Source: Planctomycetota bacterium (lineage in GTDB: Bacteria > Planctomycetota > MHYJ01 > WSZJ01). From it: a stretch of 55,026 nucleotides of DNA. Shown piece after piece: positions 16,630-25,437 of the stretch. The position numbers were made by a program, and so were the translations under genes. The stretch is taken from the NCBI GenBank assembly GCA_009773755.1, contig WSZJ01000001.1:81158-136183 (forward strand). Direction: 5' to 3'. The stretch's first letter is position 1; the number at the start of each line of letters is the position of its first letter. A model generated the notes under the pieces. The model searched no databases and was not told the origin of the DNA. It worked only from the letters and a program-made list of their open reading frames with translations.

Positions 16630-17892
16630 ATGAAGCGTCTATCCCTGACTCTGGCGATTCTCCTCTTCCCGGCCCTCGCCTTCGCGCAGGCCGCGAAGCC
16701 CGCCGAAGCCCTGACCGCAGCCGAGTCCAAGGAGGCGGAGGCGGCGATCAAGGCATACTTCGAGGGGAAGACAGACGCGGACCGCGAAGCGGCGGTGGAG
16801 CGGATGCGGGCGATCGACCATCCGTCGAAGACGGACCTGGGGAAGCTCGCGGGGAAGGCGTTCCAGTGGACGAAAGTCGGCCCGCGGCTGGCGGAAAAAC
16901 CGAAAGTGACGTGCACGGACCCGGATCACGCGGGCGAATTCGAAATCCAGGTGGCGTCGGGGGCGAAAAAGGGCCAGCCGACCGGCGTCTGCATCGTTCT
17001 CCACGGCGGCGGCGCGGGCGTCGGCGACGGCGGGCAGATCCGGTCGCTGCTCGGTGCGCCTGGCCCGGGCATGACGCACGTCTGGCCGACCGTGATCCAG
17101 AAGACGGACTCCGCGTGGAACACCGAGCGCGAAGAGCAGTACGTTCTCGCCATCCTCGACGACCTGAAGCGCAGCTACGCCGTCGACACGAACCGCGTCT
17201 ACATCGCCGGCCACTCGATGGGCGGCTACGGCACCTGGTCGATCGGCCCGCGCCACGCGGATCTCTTCGCCGCCGGCGCCGCGATGGCCGGCGGGATTTT
17301 CGTCGGCGGCAAGGACGCCGAGGGAAAGCTCAACATCGCCCGCGGCATCCTCCCCAATCTCAAGAACATGCCCTTCTGGTTCTTCAACTCGACCGACGAC
17401 CAGCAGGTGCGCCCCGACAGCTCGATCCGCGCGGCCGAGCTGCTCGAGGTGATGAAAAAGGACTACGGCGCGTTCGACTTCGTGTTCAAGAAGTACGCCG
17501 ACATCGGCCACGGGCTCCCCAAAGAAGGTTGCCAGGAGATCTGGAAGTTCGTGTTCGCGAAAAAGCGCGACCCGCTGCCGAAGCGCGTACTCTGGGAGCC
17601 GTCGCGGAGCTACAAGACCGACTTCTACTGGATCCGCAGCTCCGCGGGCGGCGGGAGATTCGACGTCGAGCGCGACGGGAACAGGTTCACGGTGCGGGGA
17701 AGCGCCGCGAATCTCTCGATTTTCCTGAACGACAAGATGGTGAAGTTCGATCAGCCGGTTGTGGTCGTCGACGGCGAGGGGAAAGATTTGTTCAACGGCG
17801 TGGTGAAACCGTCGCTGGCCGTGATGCTCGACTCGATCGGCCGGCGGAAGGATCCGGAGATGTGGTTCACGGGCGAGGTCATTCTGAAATAG
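16630..17892 (+). CDS. Exported alpha/beta-hydrolase (esterase)
   Basis: The protein is 420 aa with a signal peptide (KRLSLTLAILLFPALAFA). The alpha/beta-hydrolase core begins near residue 118 with VCIVLHGGGAGVGDGG (oxyanion region). The nucleophile elbow GHSMGGYGTW lies near residue 194-203, so Ser is near 196. A probable acid appears near STDDQQVRPDSS, and the catalytic His is in IGHGLPKEG near residue 294. The family resembles feruloyl or PHB-depolymerase-type esterases. The C-terminal part (about 310-420) is a beta-rich accessory domain. It lies before a carboxylesterase gene, separated by a palindrome. Confidence 0.85.
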   Translation: MKRLSLTLAILLFPALAFAQAAKPAEALTAAESKEAEAAIKAYFEGKTDADREAAVERMRAIDHPSKTDLGKLAGKAFQWTKVGPRLAEKPKVTCTDPDHAGEFEIQVASGAKKGQPTGVCIVLHGGGAGVGDGGQIRSLLGAPGPGMTHVWPTVIQKTDSAWNTEREEQYVLAILDDLKRSYAVDTNRVYIAGHSMGGYGTWSIGPRHADLFAAGAAMAGGIFVGGKDAEGKLNIARGILPNLKNMPFWFFNSTDDQQVRPDSSIRAAELLEVMKKDYGAFDFVFKKYADIGHGLPKEGCQEIWKFVFAKKRDPLPKRVLWEPSRSYKTDFYWIRSSAGGGRFDVERDGNRFTVRGSAANLSIFLNDKMVKFDQPVVVVDGEGKDLFNGVVKPSLAVMLDSIGRRKDPEMWFTGEVILK

Positions 17893-17895
17893 AAT

Positions 17896-18031
17896 GGTCA
17901 GGGACGGGAGTCGACGGGAGTTCGAGCGTGAGTCGACGAGAGAGTTTTCGAGAAATTGAAATGATACTTTCTGGAATCGGGCCTCTCTCGGCCACTCCCG
18001 GTCGAACTCCCGTCGACTCCCGTCCCTGACC
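17896..18031. repeat. Long intergenic palindrome (class B)
   Basis: The perfect 30-nt inverted arms are 17896-17925 and 18002-18031 (GGTCAGGGACGGGAGTCGAC...). They are extended toward the centre by a weaker pairing GAGTCGACGAGAGAG with CTCTCTCGGCCACTC. It fills the space between two esterase genes on the same strand, four bases after one stop and 20 before the next start. Related copies are at 16472 (one arm) and 52104-52193 (imperfect). Confidence 0.9.
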
Positions 18032-18050
18032 GCTCAGTTACCATAGTCCC

Positions 18051-19658
18051 ATGTTCTCTCGCTGCCTCGCCCTCACCCTCCTCCCCATCCTCGCTCTAGC
18101 CCAGGACGAACCCGGCCCGAAGATTACGGAGCCCATCCTCGTCGACGGCGGCACGATCGGCGGCGGCGAGGAATCCCCGATGGGCGGCGTCACCTCGTGG
18201 AAGGGCATCCCCTACGCCGCGCCCCCCGTCGGGCCACTTCGCTGGAAATCCCCGCAGCCCGTCCCGCCCTGGCCCGGACTCATGAACTGCACCGACTTCG
18301 GCCCCGCCTGCCCGCAGCCGCCGTCCGCCCTCGCCTTGCCGCCGGACGTCCAGAACAAGTCCGAGAGTTGCCTGCGCATCAACGTCTGGTCGCCGGCGAA
18401 GCGCGTGACCGACGCCCTGCCGGTCTTCGTCTGGATCCACGGTTCATGCGGCGGATTCGCGAGAGGCGCTTCCTCCGAGCCGATCTACGAAGGCGAATTC
18501 CTGGCGAAGCGGAAAATCGTGGTCGTCTCGTTCAACTACCGGCTGGGCGTGCTCGGGTGGCTCGCGCACCCGGCGCTTTCGAAGGAATCCGCTGACGGCG
18601 TGTCGGGGAATTACGGGCTGCTCGACCAGATCGCGGCGCTGGAGTGGGTGAAGCGGAACATAGCGAAATTCGGCGGCGACCCCGGACAGGTCACGGTCGC
18701 GGGCCAGTCCGGGGGCGCGGCGTGCGTCGCGGCACTCATGGTCTGCCCGAAGGCGAAGGGGCTGTTTCACCGCGCGATCCTGCAGGGCGCAGGGCCGAGG
18801 TGGATCCGGCGAAAGCTGCGCGAAGCTCGCGGCGAACTGGAATCGGGCGAGGACCAGGGAGAGTTCCTCCTCTCACGGCTCAAGTGCGTTTCCGACAAGG
18901 CGCTCGAAGGATTCCGTTCGAGGTCGCTCGAAGAGCTCTTCGATGCGGCGCGGACGGCGGAAGGGCCGTTCGGCGAGGGGGAGCAGTGGGGTCCGGTGAT
19001 CGACGGCGTGTTGATCCCCGACGATCCGTGGAAGCTGTGGCGCAACGGCCAGCAGGCGGATGTGCCGATCATCTGCGGCGGGAATGCGAACGACGGGTCG
19101 ACGTTCGGGGTGCCGAAGGGCGTCGTGGATGTGTGGCAGTACAGAGACTGGGTTAAGCGGGAATTTCCGGGAGACGCCGGCGCCATCTGCAAGGCCTTCG
19201 CGCCGAATCTACGCGACGACGTCCCGGCGACGGTCGCGGAGCTGTACTCCGACGCGCTGTCGGTCGAGCCCGCGCGTTTCGCCGCCCGCGCGCACGCGGA
19301 GCGGAGGCGCAAGGCGTACCTGTACCTTTTCTCGCGCGTTTCGCCCGGCGCCGAGAAGCGCAGGATCGGCGCCTACCACGGCGCTGAAACTCCCTACACC
19401 TTCGGCAACATGGTCGGCCCCGTCGGCCACGACATGGTCGACCACACGCTCGCGAAGAAACTGTGCGACGCGTGGGCGAATTTCGTGAAGACCGGCGACC
19501 CGAACGTCGAGGGGTCCGTCGAGTGGCCCGCGTGCGTCGACCAGATGGACGGCTGGCTCGAGATCGGCGACGACCTGCGGGTCTTGAGGGAAGTCCGCAA
19601 GGAGCGGCTGGACGCGCTGGCGGAGGCGAGGGAGAAAGAGGAAGCGCCGAAAAAGTAG
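18051..19658 (+). CDS. Exported carboxylesterase type B
   Basis: The protein is 535 aa, the usual size of the family. It begins with a signal peptide (SRCLALTLLPILALAQ). Family signatures are GIPYAAPPVGPLRWK near residue 60, CLRINVW near 108, the strand LPVFVWIHGSCGG, and YGLLDQIAALEWVKRNIAKF. The nucleophile elbow is GQSGGA near residue 218-223, with Ser near 220, in place of the common GESAG. The catalytic His is probably in GAYHGAETPYTF near residue 445. It hydrolyses esters outside the cytoplasm; substrate unknown. It follows another esterase gene across a palindrome. Confidence 0.93.
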   Translation: MFSRCLALTLLPILALAQDEPGPKITEPILVDGGTIGGGEESPMGGVTSWKGIPYAAPPVGPLRWKSPQPVPPWPGLMNCTDFGPACPQPPSALALPPDVQNKSESCLRINVWSPAKRVTDALPVFVWIHGSCGGFARGASSEPIYEGEFLAKRKIVVVSFNYRLGVLGWLAHPALSKESADGVSGNYGLLDQIAALEWVKRNIAKFGGDPGQVTVAGQSGGAACVAALMVCPKAKGLFHRAILQGAGPRWIRRKLREARGELESGEDQGEFLLSRLKCVSDKALEGFRSRSLEELFDAARTAEGPFGEGEQWGPVIDGVLIPDDPWKLWRNGQQADVPIICGGNANDGSTFGVPKGVVDVWQYRDWVKREFPGDAGAICKAFAPNLRDDVPATVAELYSDALSVEPARFAARAHAERRRKAYLYLFSRVSPGAEKRRIGAYHGAETPYTFGNMVGPVGHDMVDHTLAKKLCDAWANFVKTGDPNVEGSVEWPACVDQMDGWLEIGDDLRVLREVRKERLDALAEAREKEEAPKK

Positions 19659-19672
19659 TTTCAGTTGGCCGT

Positions 19673-19837
19673 ATCTGCGCGTATCAGCGGAGATCGAATT
19701 TTGTCTGCGCGACGGTCGTTCTTCGGGGAATGAGACGGTGAAAGCGAGATCCCGTGCGAATCGGTTCAGGCCCGGCTTGCGAGCATGAGGAACGGCGTCG
19801 CGCAGATAAAAATCGATCCCCGCTGATCGGCGCAGAT
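19673..19837. repeat. Long intergenic palindrome (class D)
   Basis: The 42-nt arms 19673-19714 and 19796-19837 pair at about 37 of 42 positions (ATCTGCGCGTATCAGCGGAG...). The 81-nt spacer is not self-complementary by eye. It occupies the convergent gap between the carboxylesterase and the S41 protease gene and may also end transcription. The ATCTGCG/ATCAGCGG words resemble dispersed repeats reported in other environmental genomes; I infer that from memory. Confidence 0.85.
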
Positions 19838-19853
19838 GTCTTCTTCGGAGGGA

Positions 19854-21281
19854 TTACTTCTTCGTCTTCTCCTTCAGTATTTCGACGGCCTTCACGAACG
19901 CAGCATCCCCTTCGCCCTCCTGCTTCACCTCGATGTCCGGGGCGATCCCCTTGCCCTCAAACGACGTCCCGTCCGGAGTCATGTCGTACCACCTCGAAAA
20001 CCAGACCGTGACGCCATTCGGCAGCGCAACCGGCGCCGGGTTGCCGCTCGCGCCCCCCGTCGGAAGGCCGACCAGCGTGACGTGCGGAAGACACTTCATC
20101 GCCTTCACGAACCCCTCGCCGCTCGACATGCAGCCGGGACCCGTCAGTACGACAACGGGCTTCGTGAAAGTCTTTCCCTTGCGGGGAGCGACACGTCGTT
20201 CATGTTCCTGGCCGAAATCGTTCGACTTCGGACCGTTGCGAAAGCGCGCCTTGGCATAGACGCGCTCCTGATCCGCGAAGATCGATGCGAATTCCTGCGC
20301 CCATTTCTCATTTCCCCCGGAATTTCCGCGGAGATCGACGATGAATCCCGGCGCGTCGAGCCGGGCGTCAATCTCGGCAACAATCTTTGCGGCCGTCGCT
20401 TCGTCCAGAACGAGCGACCCTATGGCGACGACGCCGAACCCGTCAGCGGTCGTTCCCGCAAAGGCCACCTTCCCGATCTGGACCGGTGACTCCAGTTGCT
20501 TCCCGACCCATTTGTAGTCGAAGTTCCGCGCCCACTTCCGCTCGAACGTCCCGACGCGCGACCCGTCGGGCTTGTCCAGGTACACGTGCGGGTCCTGCAG
20601 TTCCGCCAGAAGGTCGCGCGCGGCGGCGGCGAATGCCTCCGCGTCCGCAGCGCCTTCGAGCTTCGCGCGGTGCCGTTTCACCATCGCCGGCCAGTCCAGC
20701 TTCTTGAGGTCGAAGTAACTGTAGTGGCGGCCCAGCTGCCGCAGGAGCACGCCCGCGCTGTCCTCCGGCGCCAACTTTTCGAGGACGAATTTCCGCGCCT
20801 CGAGGCGGCCGGTCTTCGAGAGAAACACCGACACGCGGACGACCGGTGTCTTGACCTGCGGCATCAGCATTTCGAACGCCGTCCAGTCCTCCGAGATCAC
20901 CCGCTCTCTCGCTTCGACGAGCGGTTGCGCGCCGTCGCCGAGGCCGGCTAGCCCGATCCACGCGTTGTCGAACTGGCTCCCCTCGACTTTCAACCCGGTG
21001 ACGCGCGCCTCGAACGTCAGCCGCAGGTACCCCTCTGCCTTCCCCGACATCTCCTGCGAAAGGACGCGCCAGACCGCGGTAGAGCCGTCGCCGCCGAGCT
21101 GCACGCCCCCGTCCTCGCCCTTCAGAATCTCCGATTCCTTTCCGCCCGGCGCGCCGGCGCCCTTCGCGGCCTTCCAACCCGCGGGAAGCCCTTCCTTCCA
21201 TTCGGCGAAATCCGCGTTCGTGAGCAGGTTGTCCCCGGCGAGAACCGGAAGCGCGAGCAGCACGGCAAGAATGGTCCGCAT
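19854..21281 (-). CDS. Exported S41 (tail-specific) protease
   Basis: ATG 21281 gives a signal peptide (RTILAVLLALPVLAGD) and has an AAGGGG site upstream; the frame itself starts earlier. The product is 475 aa. An N-terminal beta domain (about 18-165, NLLTNADFAEWKEGLPAGWK) looks like a carbohydrate-binding or discoidin-type module. The C-terminal half is an S41 core: GFIVDLRGNSGGNEKW, VVVLTGPGCMSSGEGFVKAM with the nucleophile Ser near residue 387, PTGGASGNPAPVALPNG, and DGTSFEGKGIAPDIEV. It likely acts on proteins in the periplasm. A missing PDZ domain differs from classic Ctp. It diverges from the glycosidase-like gene. Confidence 0.88.
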   Translation of the reverse strand: MRTILAVLLALPVLAGDNLLTNADFAEWKEGLPAGWKAAKGAGAPGGKESEILKGEDGGVQLGGDGSTAVWRVLSQEMSGKAEGYLRLTFEARVTGLKVEGSQFDNAWIGLAGLGDGAQPLVEARERVISEDWTAFEMLMPQVKTPVVRVSVFLSKTGRLEARKFVLEKLAPEDSAGVLLRQLGRHYSYFDLKKLDWPAMVKRHRAKLEGAADAEAFAAAARDLLAELQDPHVYLDKPDGSRVGTFERKWARNFDYKWVGKQLESPVQIGKVAFAGTTADGFGVVAIGSLVLDEATAAKIVAEIDARLDAPGFIVDLRGNSGGNEKWAQEFASIFADQERVYAKARFRNGPKSNDFGQEHERRVAPRKGKTFTKPVVVLTGPGCMSSGEGFVKAMKCLPHVTLVGLPTGGASGNPAPVALPNGVTVWFSRWYDMTPDGTSFEGKGIAPDIEVKQEGEGDAAFVKAVEILKEKTKK

Positions 21282-21326
21282 CCCTTTCCCCTTGAACGCG
21301 CGCCGCGCGGGGCGCAACCTGAGCGC

Positions 21327-22928
21327 ATGCTACCGCGCTTCGCCCTCCTTCTCGCTCTCGCCGGCGCGGCCGCCGCCGAGGAGCCGCTTCGAGACCGCTG
21401 GATTTACGTCTCGCGGAATCTCTGGGTCGACAAGAACCTCGATGAAGTCGAGGCGCTCTTCCGGCGCGCCGCGACGGCGGGGTACACGGGCGTTTTGCTT
21501 GCGGACTCGAAGTTCTCGCGGCTCGAAGACATGGACAAGCGGTACTTCTCGAATGTCGACCGCCTGAAAAAGGTCGCGGAGGGGCTGAAGCTGGAGATCG
21601 TGCCGGCGGTGTTCCCGATCGGGTACTCGGAGGGGCTGTTGTCGCGCGATCCGGACCTGGCGGAGGGGCTGCCGGTGCGCGACGCGCTCTTCGTGGTGAA
21701 GAACGGCGAGGCGCGCGTCGTCGCGGATCCGGCGGTGGAGCTGCGCGGCGGGGACATGGCGGACCTGTCGAAGTGGGACTGGAAGGACGAGACGGTCGTC
21801 GCGGACGGCGGCGCCGCGCTGATGAAGGACCCGAAGCAGAAAAACGCCCGCATCGTGCAGAAGGTCAAGGTCGCGCCGTGGCGCCAGTACCACATCTCGG
21901 TGCGTGTGAAGACAAAGGACTTCCGCGGCGAGCCGCGCGTCGCGGTGCTCGCGGGCGAGCGGTCGCTCAACCACGCGAACCTCGGGGCGAAGGAAACGCA
22001 GGACTGGACGGAACACCACGTCGTCTTCAATTCGCTCGAGGCGTCCGAGGTCGGCGTCTATCTCGGAGCGTGGGGGGCGGAGACAGGCTCGCTCTGGTGG
22101 GACGACGCGAAGATCGAGGAGTCAGGCCCTGTGAATCTCGTCCGCCGCGACGGCGCGCCGCTGATCGTCACCGAGGACGGCGGGCTCCCGCTGGTCGAAG
22201 GCAAGGACTTCGAGCGGCTCGCCGACCCGAAGATGGGAACCGTCCCGTGGCGCGGCGGCTACGAAGTCTGGCACGAGCCGCCCGTCCTGAAAACGGCCCT
22301 CAAGGACGGCGCGCGCCTCCGCGTCTCCTACTTCCACGCGATCACCGTCCACGACGGCCAGGTCATGGTCTGCCCTTCCGAGCCGAAGACGCTGGAGTTG
22401 CTGCGCGACCAGATGAAGCGCCTTCACGCGGCCTTCGGCGCAAGGGCCTACTTCATGTCCCACGACGAGATCCGCGTCATGGGCTGGGACGACGCCTGCG
22501 CAAAACGCGGCCTCGACGCCGGCGCGATCCTCGCGGACAACGTGAAAGCCTGCACGAAGATCGTCCGCGAAGTCGCCCCCGGCGCCCGCATCTTCGTCTG
22601 GAGCGACATGTTCGACCCGAACCACAACGCCCGCGCGAACTACTACCTCGTGAAGGGCGACCTCAAGGGCTCGTGGGAAGGCCTCGACAAAGACGTCATC
22701 GTCGCCTGCTGGTACTTCGAGAAGCGCGCCGAGTCGCTCAAGTTCTTCGCGGACCGCGGGCACAAGACGCTCATCGCCGGTTACTACGACGGCGCGCCGA
22801 AGCAGATTTTCAAATGGCTCGACGCGGCGAAGGCGGCCGGAGGATGCGAGGGCGTGATGTACACGACTTGGGAGAACAAGTACGAGGACTTGGAAGAGTT
22901 CGGAAAGTACTTGAGGATCTCCAAGTAA
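21327..22928 (+). CDS. Exported GH20-like TIM-barrel glycosidase
   Basis: The protein is 533 aa with a signal peptide (PRFALLLALAGAAAAEE). The TIM-barrel signals are YTGVLLADSKFSRLE, EIVPAVFPIGYSEGLL and, near residue 378, MSHDEIRVMGWDDA. The Asp-Glu pair there is typical of GH20 beta-hexosaminidases, and the barrel ends with YYDGAPKQIFKWLD, then GVMYTTWENKYEDLE. A beta-sandwich insert (residues about 140-265, WKDETVVADGGAALMKD, then YHISVRVKTKDFRG) looks like a carbohydrate-binding domain inside the barrel. I infer a GH20-related glycosidase. It diverges from the S41 protease over 45 bases, so shared promoter control is possible. Confidence 0.75.
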   Translation: MLPRFALLLALAGAAAAEEPLRDRWIYVSRNLWVDKNLDEVEALFRRAATAGYTGVLLADSKFSRLEDMDKRYFSNVDRLKKVAEGLKLEIVPAVFPIGYSEGLLSRDPDLAEGLPVRDALFVVKNGEARVVADPAVELRGGDMADLSKWDWKDETVVADGGAALMKDPKQKNARIVQKVKVAPWRQYHISVRVKTKDFRGEPRVAVLAGERSLNHANLGAKETQDWTEHHVVFNSLEASEVGVYLGAWGAETGSLWWDDAKIEESGPVNLVRRDGAPLIVTEDGGLPLVEGKDFERLADPKMGTVPWRGGYEVWHEPPVLKTALKDGARLRVSYFHAITVHDGQVMVCPSEPKTLELLRDQMKRLHAAFGARAYFMSHDEIRVMGWDDACAKRGLDAGAILADNVKACTKIVREVAPGARIFVWSDMFDPNHNARANYYLVKGDLKGSWEGLDKDVIVACWYFEKRAESLKFFADRGHKTLIAGYYDGAPKQIFKWLDAAKAAGGCEGVMYTTWENKYEDLEEFGKYLRISK

Positions 22929-22977
22929 CGGTCCGAAATCAAATCCGGGTTCCGCACAAGACAGGCGAGGAGGGTCG

Positions 22978-23295
22978 ATGACAGCAACGACGAATCGGAA
23001 CTGGCCATTTCAGGCTCCAGACTCAGCCTCGGAGTTGCTGAAGATCATCAAGGAATTTCCTTCCTTTCGCGAATTCCGCTGCACATGCGGCTCTTCCTCT
23101 CGATCCTCTCCGCTCGACATTTACGCGACGTGCCCGAACTGTCTGATGAAATTCAAACAAAGATCATTCGGCGGCGGGCCGGAAGTGGAAGATTTCTTTG
23201 ACGCGGTGCTTGAATGGGCGGGGCGCGCGGATGCAAGGGAGTTTGCCAGGCGGAGGCAACGCGATATCCAGAACGACCCCGATTTCGAAGACTAG
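22978..23295 (+). CDS. Hypothetical protein with zinc-ribbon
   Basis: ATG 22978 has a GGAGG ribosome site six bases before it. The 105-aa product has a CTCG (residues about 35-38) and CPNC (about 52-55), which together look like a four-cysteine zinc ribbon. The C-terminal part is acidic-helical (EVEDFFDAVLEWAGRADAREF). No family is recognised. The preceding glycosidase is 49 bases upstream and may share a transcript. Confidence 0.65.
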   Translation: MTATTNRNWPFQAPDSASELLKIIKEFPSFREFRCTCGSSSRSSPLDIYATCPNCLMKFKQRSFGGGPEVEDFFDAVLEWAGRADAREFARRRQRDIQNDPDFED

Positions 23296-23427
23296 CCCGC
23301 GTCTCCACGGCTCGGCAGGTTCGACTGATGAGTGCCGCTCGGTAGGAGGCTGGATGATGAGCGCTCGGCCGATCTGCTCGCGAAACCTGCGCTTGCTGAA
23401 CTCGGGAAGTTTCATCCGAATACTAGC

Positions 23428-23510
23428 TTTCACCGTACGATGAAACACTGGAATAAAATATGCATTGAATCCGTCTACAATTTGTGCAATACTTTCACCG
23501 TATGGTGAAA
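23428..23510. promoter_or_regulatory. Twin palindromic operator sites at abiEi promoter
   Basis: Two near-identical 18-nt palindromes, TTTCACCGTACGATGAAA (23428-23445) and TTTCACCGTATGGTGAAA (23493-23510), lie 65 bases apart. The second overlaps the abiEi start codon. Half-sites are seen at TTTCATC (23410) and GGTGAAAC (about 23523). The stretch between is AT-rich against the GC-rich background. AbiEi antitoxins act as transcriptional autorepressors, so these are the likely binding sites. Spacing of 65 bp would allow looping or cooperative binding; that part is inference. Confidence 0.8.
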
Positions 23511-24584
23511 CATAAGTCTGCGGTGAAACATCCGGAAAGTTCCCTCCTTGATCGGATCGCGGAGTGTTTCTCAGCACAGTTCAAGGACGCCGGACTCGCT
23601 TCTCCAGAATTAAAGCCCACCTCAAGCCTGAGCCCCGCCGACCTCGAATTCGCAGCCGAGGTCGGGCCGAAGAAGGTGGACTTGCTCGTCGCCGTTCGCA
23701 ACAACCTGGAGCCGCGTCTCGCACGCGCCGCACTCTTTGACTTGAACCTGGTCTCACGCCATCGTCCTGGCTGCTTCACGATCCTCGCAGGGACCTTCAT
23801 CAGCCCCCGGGTCCGCGAACTCTGCCGCGAATCGGGAGTCGGGTACTTCGACCTCATGGGAAACGTCTACCTGCGCTTCGAGACCGTTCTGATCGATCGC
23901 AGTTCGGCCCAGCGTCCCCCGGCCGCCGACAGGCCTCTGAAAACCGTCTTTTCATGGAAGGCCAGCCGGATCGTGCGCCACCTCCTCTCCAATCCGAAAG
24001 AGGCTTACGAAGTCCAGCAACTGGCACAGGTGTGCGATGTCAGCCTGGGCCTGGCTTCAAAGGTCAAGACCCGGCTGATCGACCTGGATTACGCCCGACA
24101 CTCGAAGGACGGAGTCCACGTCGTTAGGCCCGAGGCCTTGCTGCGAGACTGGGCGGCGCACTACTCCTGGCGGTCGCATGAGATTCTGGACTGCTTCGGG
24201 AAGGGCTCCATGGATTCTCTCGAAGGGGAACTGTGCCAGTTGTGCACAAGCCGTTCGCTCGAATTTGGATTGACGCTCTTCTCAGGCGCTGCCCGAAGAG
24301 CCCCGATGGTCGATTACGCAAGGGGGTTCGCCTATGTGCAGGCACGCGAGGGAGGTCTTGGCCGGATCGCGCGAGAACTGGGCTGGAAGCCGGTGCCCTC
24401 GGGAGCGAATTTCACGCTGCTAGCGCCGGCAGACGCAGAAGTGCTGATCAACCCGCGCGAGTGGGGTGGCGCGAAGCGAATCGTGAGCGACCTTCAGTTG
24501 TACCTCGACCTCGCGAGCTTCTCGGGACGAGGCGAAGAAGCGGCCGAACAGATCCTCGAGCAGAGGATTCGGCCGACATGGTAG
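23502..24584 (+). CDS. abiEi: Type IV antitoxin, AbiEi family
   Basis: I take ATG 23502, inside the second operator site, since the frame upstream runs through the promoter. The product is 360 aa. Residues about 50-110 (KKVDLLVAVRNNLEPRLARAA, FDLNLVSRHRPGCFTILAG) match the AbiEi N-terminal fold, followed by VGYFDLMGNVYLRF. The region about 140-210 is a winged helix-turn-helix (KASRIVRHLLSNPKEAYEV, QQLAQVCDVSLGLASKV). AbiEi neutralises the partner without a stable complex and represses its own operon. The stop overlaps the toxin start by 7 bases, so translation is coupled. Confidence 0.85.
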   Translation: MVKHKSAVKHPESSLLDRIAECFSAQFKDAGLASPELKPTSSLSPADLEFAAEVGPKKVDLLVAVRNNLEPRLARAALFDLNLVSRHRPGCFTILAGTFISPRVRELCRESGVGYFDLMGNVYLRFETVLIDRSSAQRPPAADRPLKTVFSWKASRIVRHLLSNPKEAYEVQQLAQVCDVSLGLASKVKTRLIDLDYARHSKDGVHVVRPEALLRDWAAHYSWRSHEILDCFGKGSMDSLEGELCQLCTSRSLEFGLTLFSGAARRAPMVDYARGFAYVQAREGGLGRIARELGWKPVPSGANFTLLAPADAEVLINPREWGGAKRIVSDLQLYLDLASFSGRGEEAAEQILEQRIRPTW

Positions 24585-25426
24585 AGAGAAGCGGGTATTC
24601 GGCGGACCTCGTCGGGGCCGCGCGCTCCGTGCTCATCGAGGTCGCGCACATTCTCGGCGAGTACCGGAAAAACTCCGTGCTGGTCGGCGGATGGGTCCCC
24701 TGTCTGCTTCTCCCGGATTCGCCTGAACCTCACGTCGGTTCCCTCGACGTGGATCTTGCGCTGGACATCGGCCAAATCGGCGCCGCGCGCTACAACTCGC
24801 TTCTCAAGACGCTAGAGAACGCGGGCTACTCGCCGAGCGGCAAAGCGGATTTTCAGTACGTCCGCCAGGTCAGAGCCGCCTCGGGCCGGATCATCCGGGT
24901 TCCCCTGGACCTGCTGGCGGGAGAATACGGAGGTCGAGGAAAGAGGCACCAGACGCAACGGATCCAGAACCTAAAAGCCCGGAAAGCACGCGGTGCAGAC
25001 CTCGTCTTCAAGAACGCTGACATCATCACCCTGACGGGGGAGCTGCCGGACGGCCGCAAGGACAAGGTCGCGCTTAGAGTGGCGAGCCCGGTAGCGTTTC
25101 TCTCGATGAAAGGAATGGCGCTCGCCGGACGCACCGACAAACCGAAGGACGCCCACGACATTGCATTCCTTATCCGGAACTGGCCCGGTGGAATCCCGAA
25201 ACTCGCGCCGCTCATGAAGGGCCTCTTGAAGAACCGGCTTGTGCAGGAGGGGCTCGGCAAAATCAGAGCGAAATTCCGGTCACCCGACGACTTCGGTCCC
25301 GTTTCGATCACGGCATTCGCTCAACTCCAGGACCGTGAAGCGCGGCAGATCCTGGCGCGCGAATCGTACGAAACGGTCACGGCATTGCTCGACGCGCTGG
25401 GGATCGAACCGTGGACCGGACTTTGA
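24578..25426 (+). CDS. abiEii: Type IV toxin, AbiEii-like nucleotidyltransferase
   Basis: ATG 24578 gives a 282-aa product overlapping the antitoxin stop by 7 bases. The nucleotidyltransferase motif is VLVGGWVPCLLLPDS then GSLDVDLALD (GG...D-x-D near residues 29-58), a core of the MNT fold used by AbiEii-type toxins. A later acidic position and the Lys-rich AVAFLSMKGMALAGR, KPKDAHDIAFLIRNW fit the family. These toxins transfer nucleotides to tRNA or other targets and give abortive phage defence or growth arrest. The exact target cannot be read here. Confidence 0.87.
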   Translation: MVERSGYSADLVGAARSVLIEVAHILGEYRKNSVLVGGWVPCLLLPDSPEPHVGSLDVDLALDIGQIGAARYNSLLKTLENAGYSPSGKADFQYVRQVRAASGRIIRVPLDLLAGEYGGRGKRHQTQRIQNLKARKARGADLVFKNADIITLTGELPDGRKDKVALRVASPVAFLSMKGMALAGRTDKPKDAHDIAFLIRNWPGGIPKLAPLMKGLLKNRLVQEGLGKIRAKFRSPDDFGPVSITAFAQLQDREARQILARESYETVTALLDALGIEPWTGL

Positions 25427-25437
25427 CGGGCCGCTGC

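Noticed and set aside
23164..23577. Minus-strand frame of 137 codons opposite abiEi promoter
   Set aside because: It crosses the twin operator sites and overlaps two real genes. The phrase KLPEFSKRRFREQIGRAL looks gene-like, but no ribosome site or homologue is evident.
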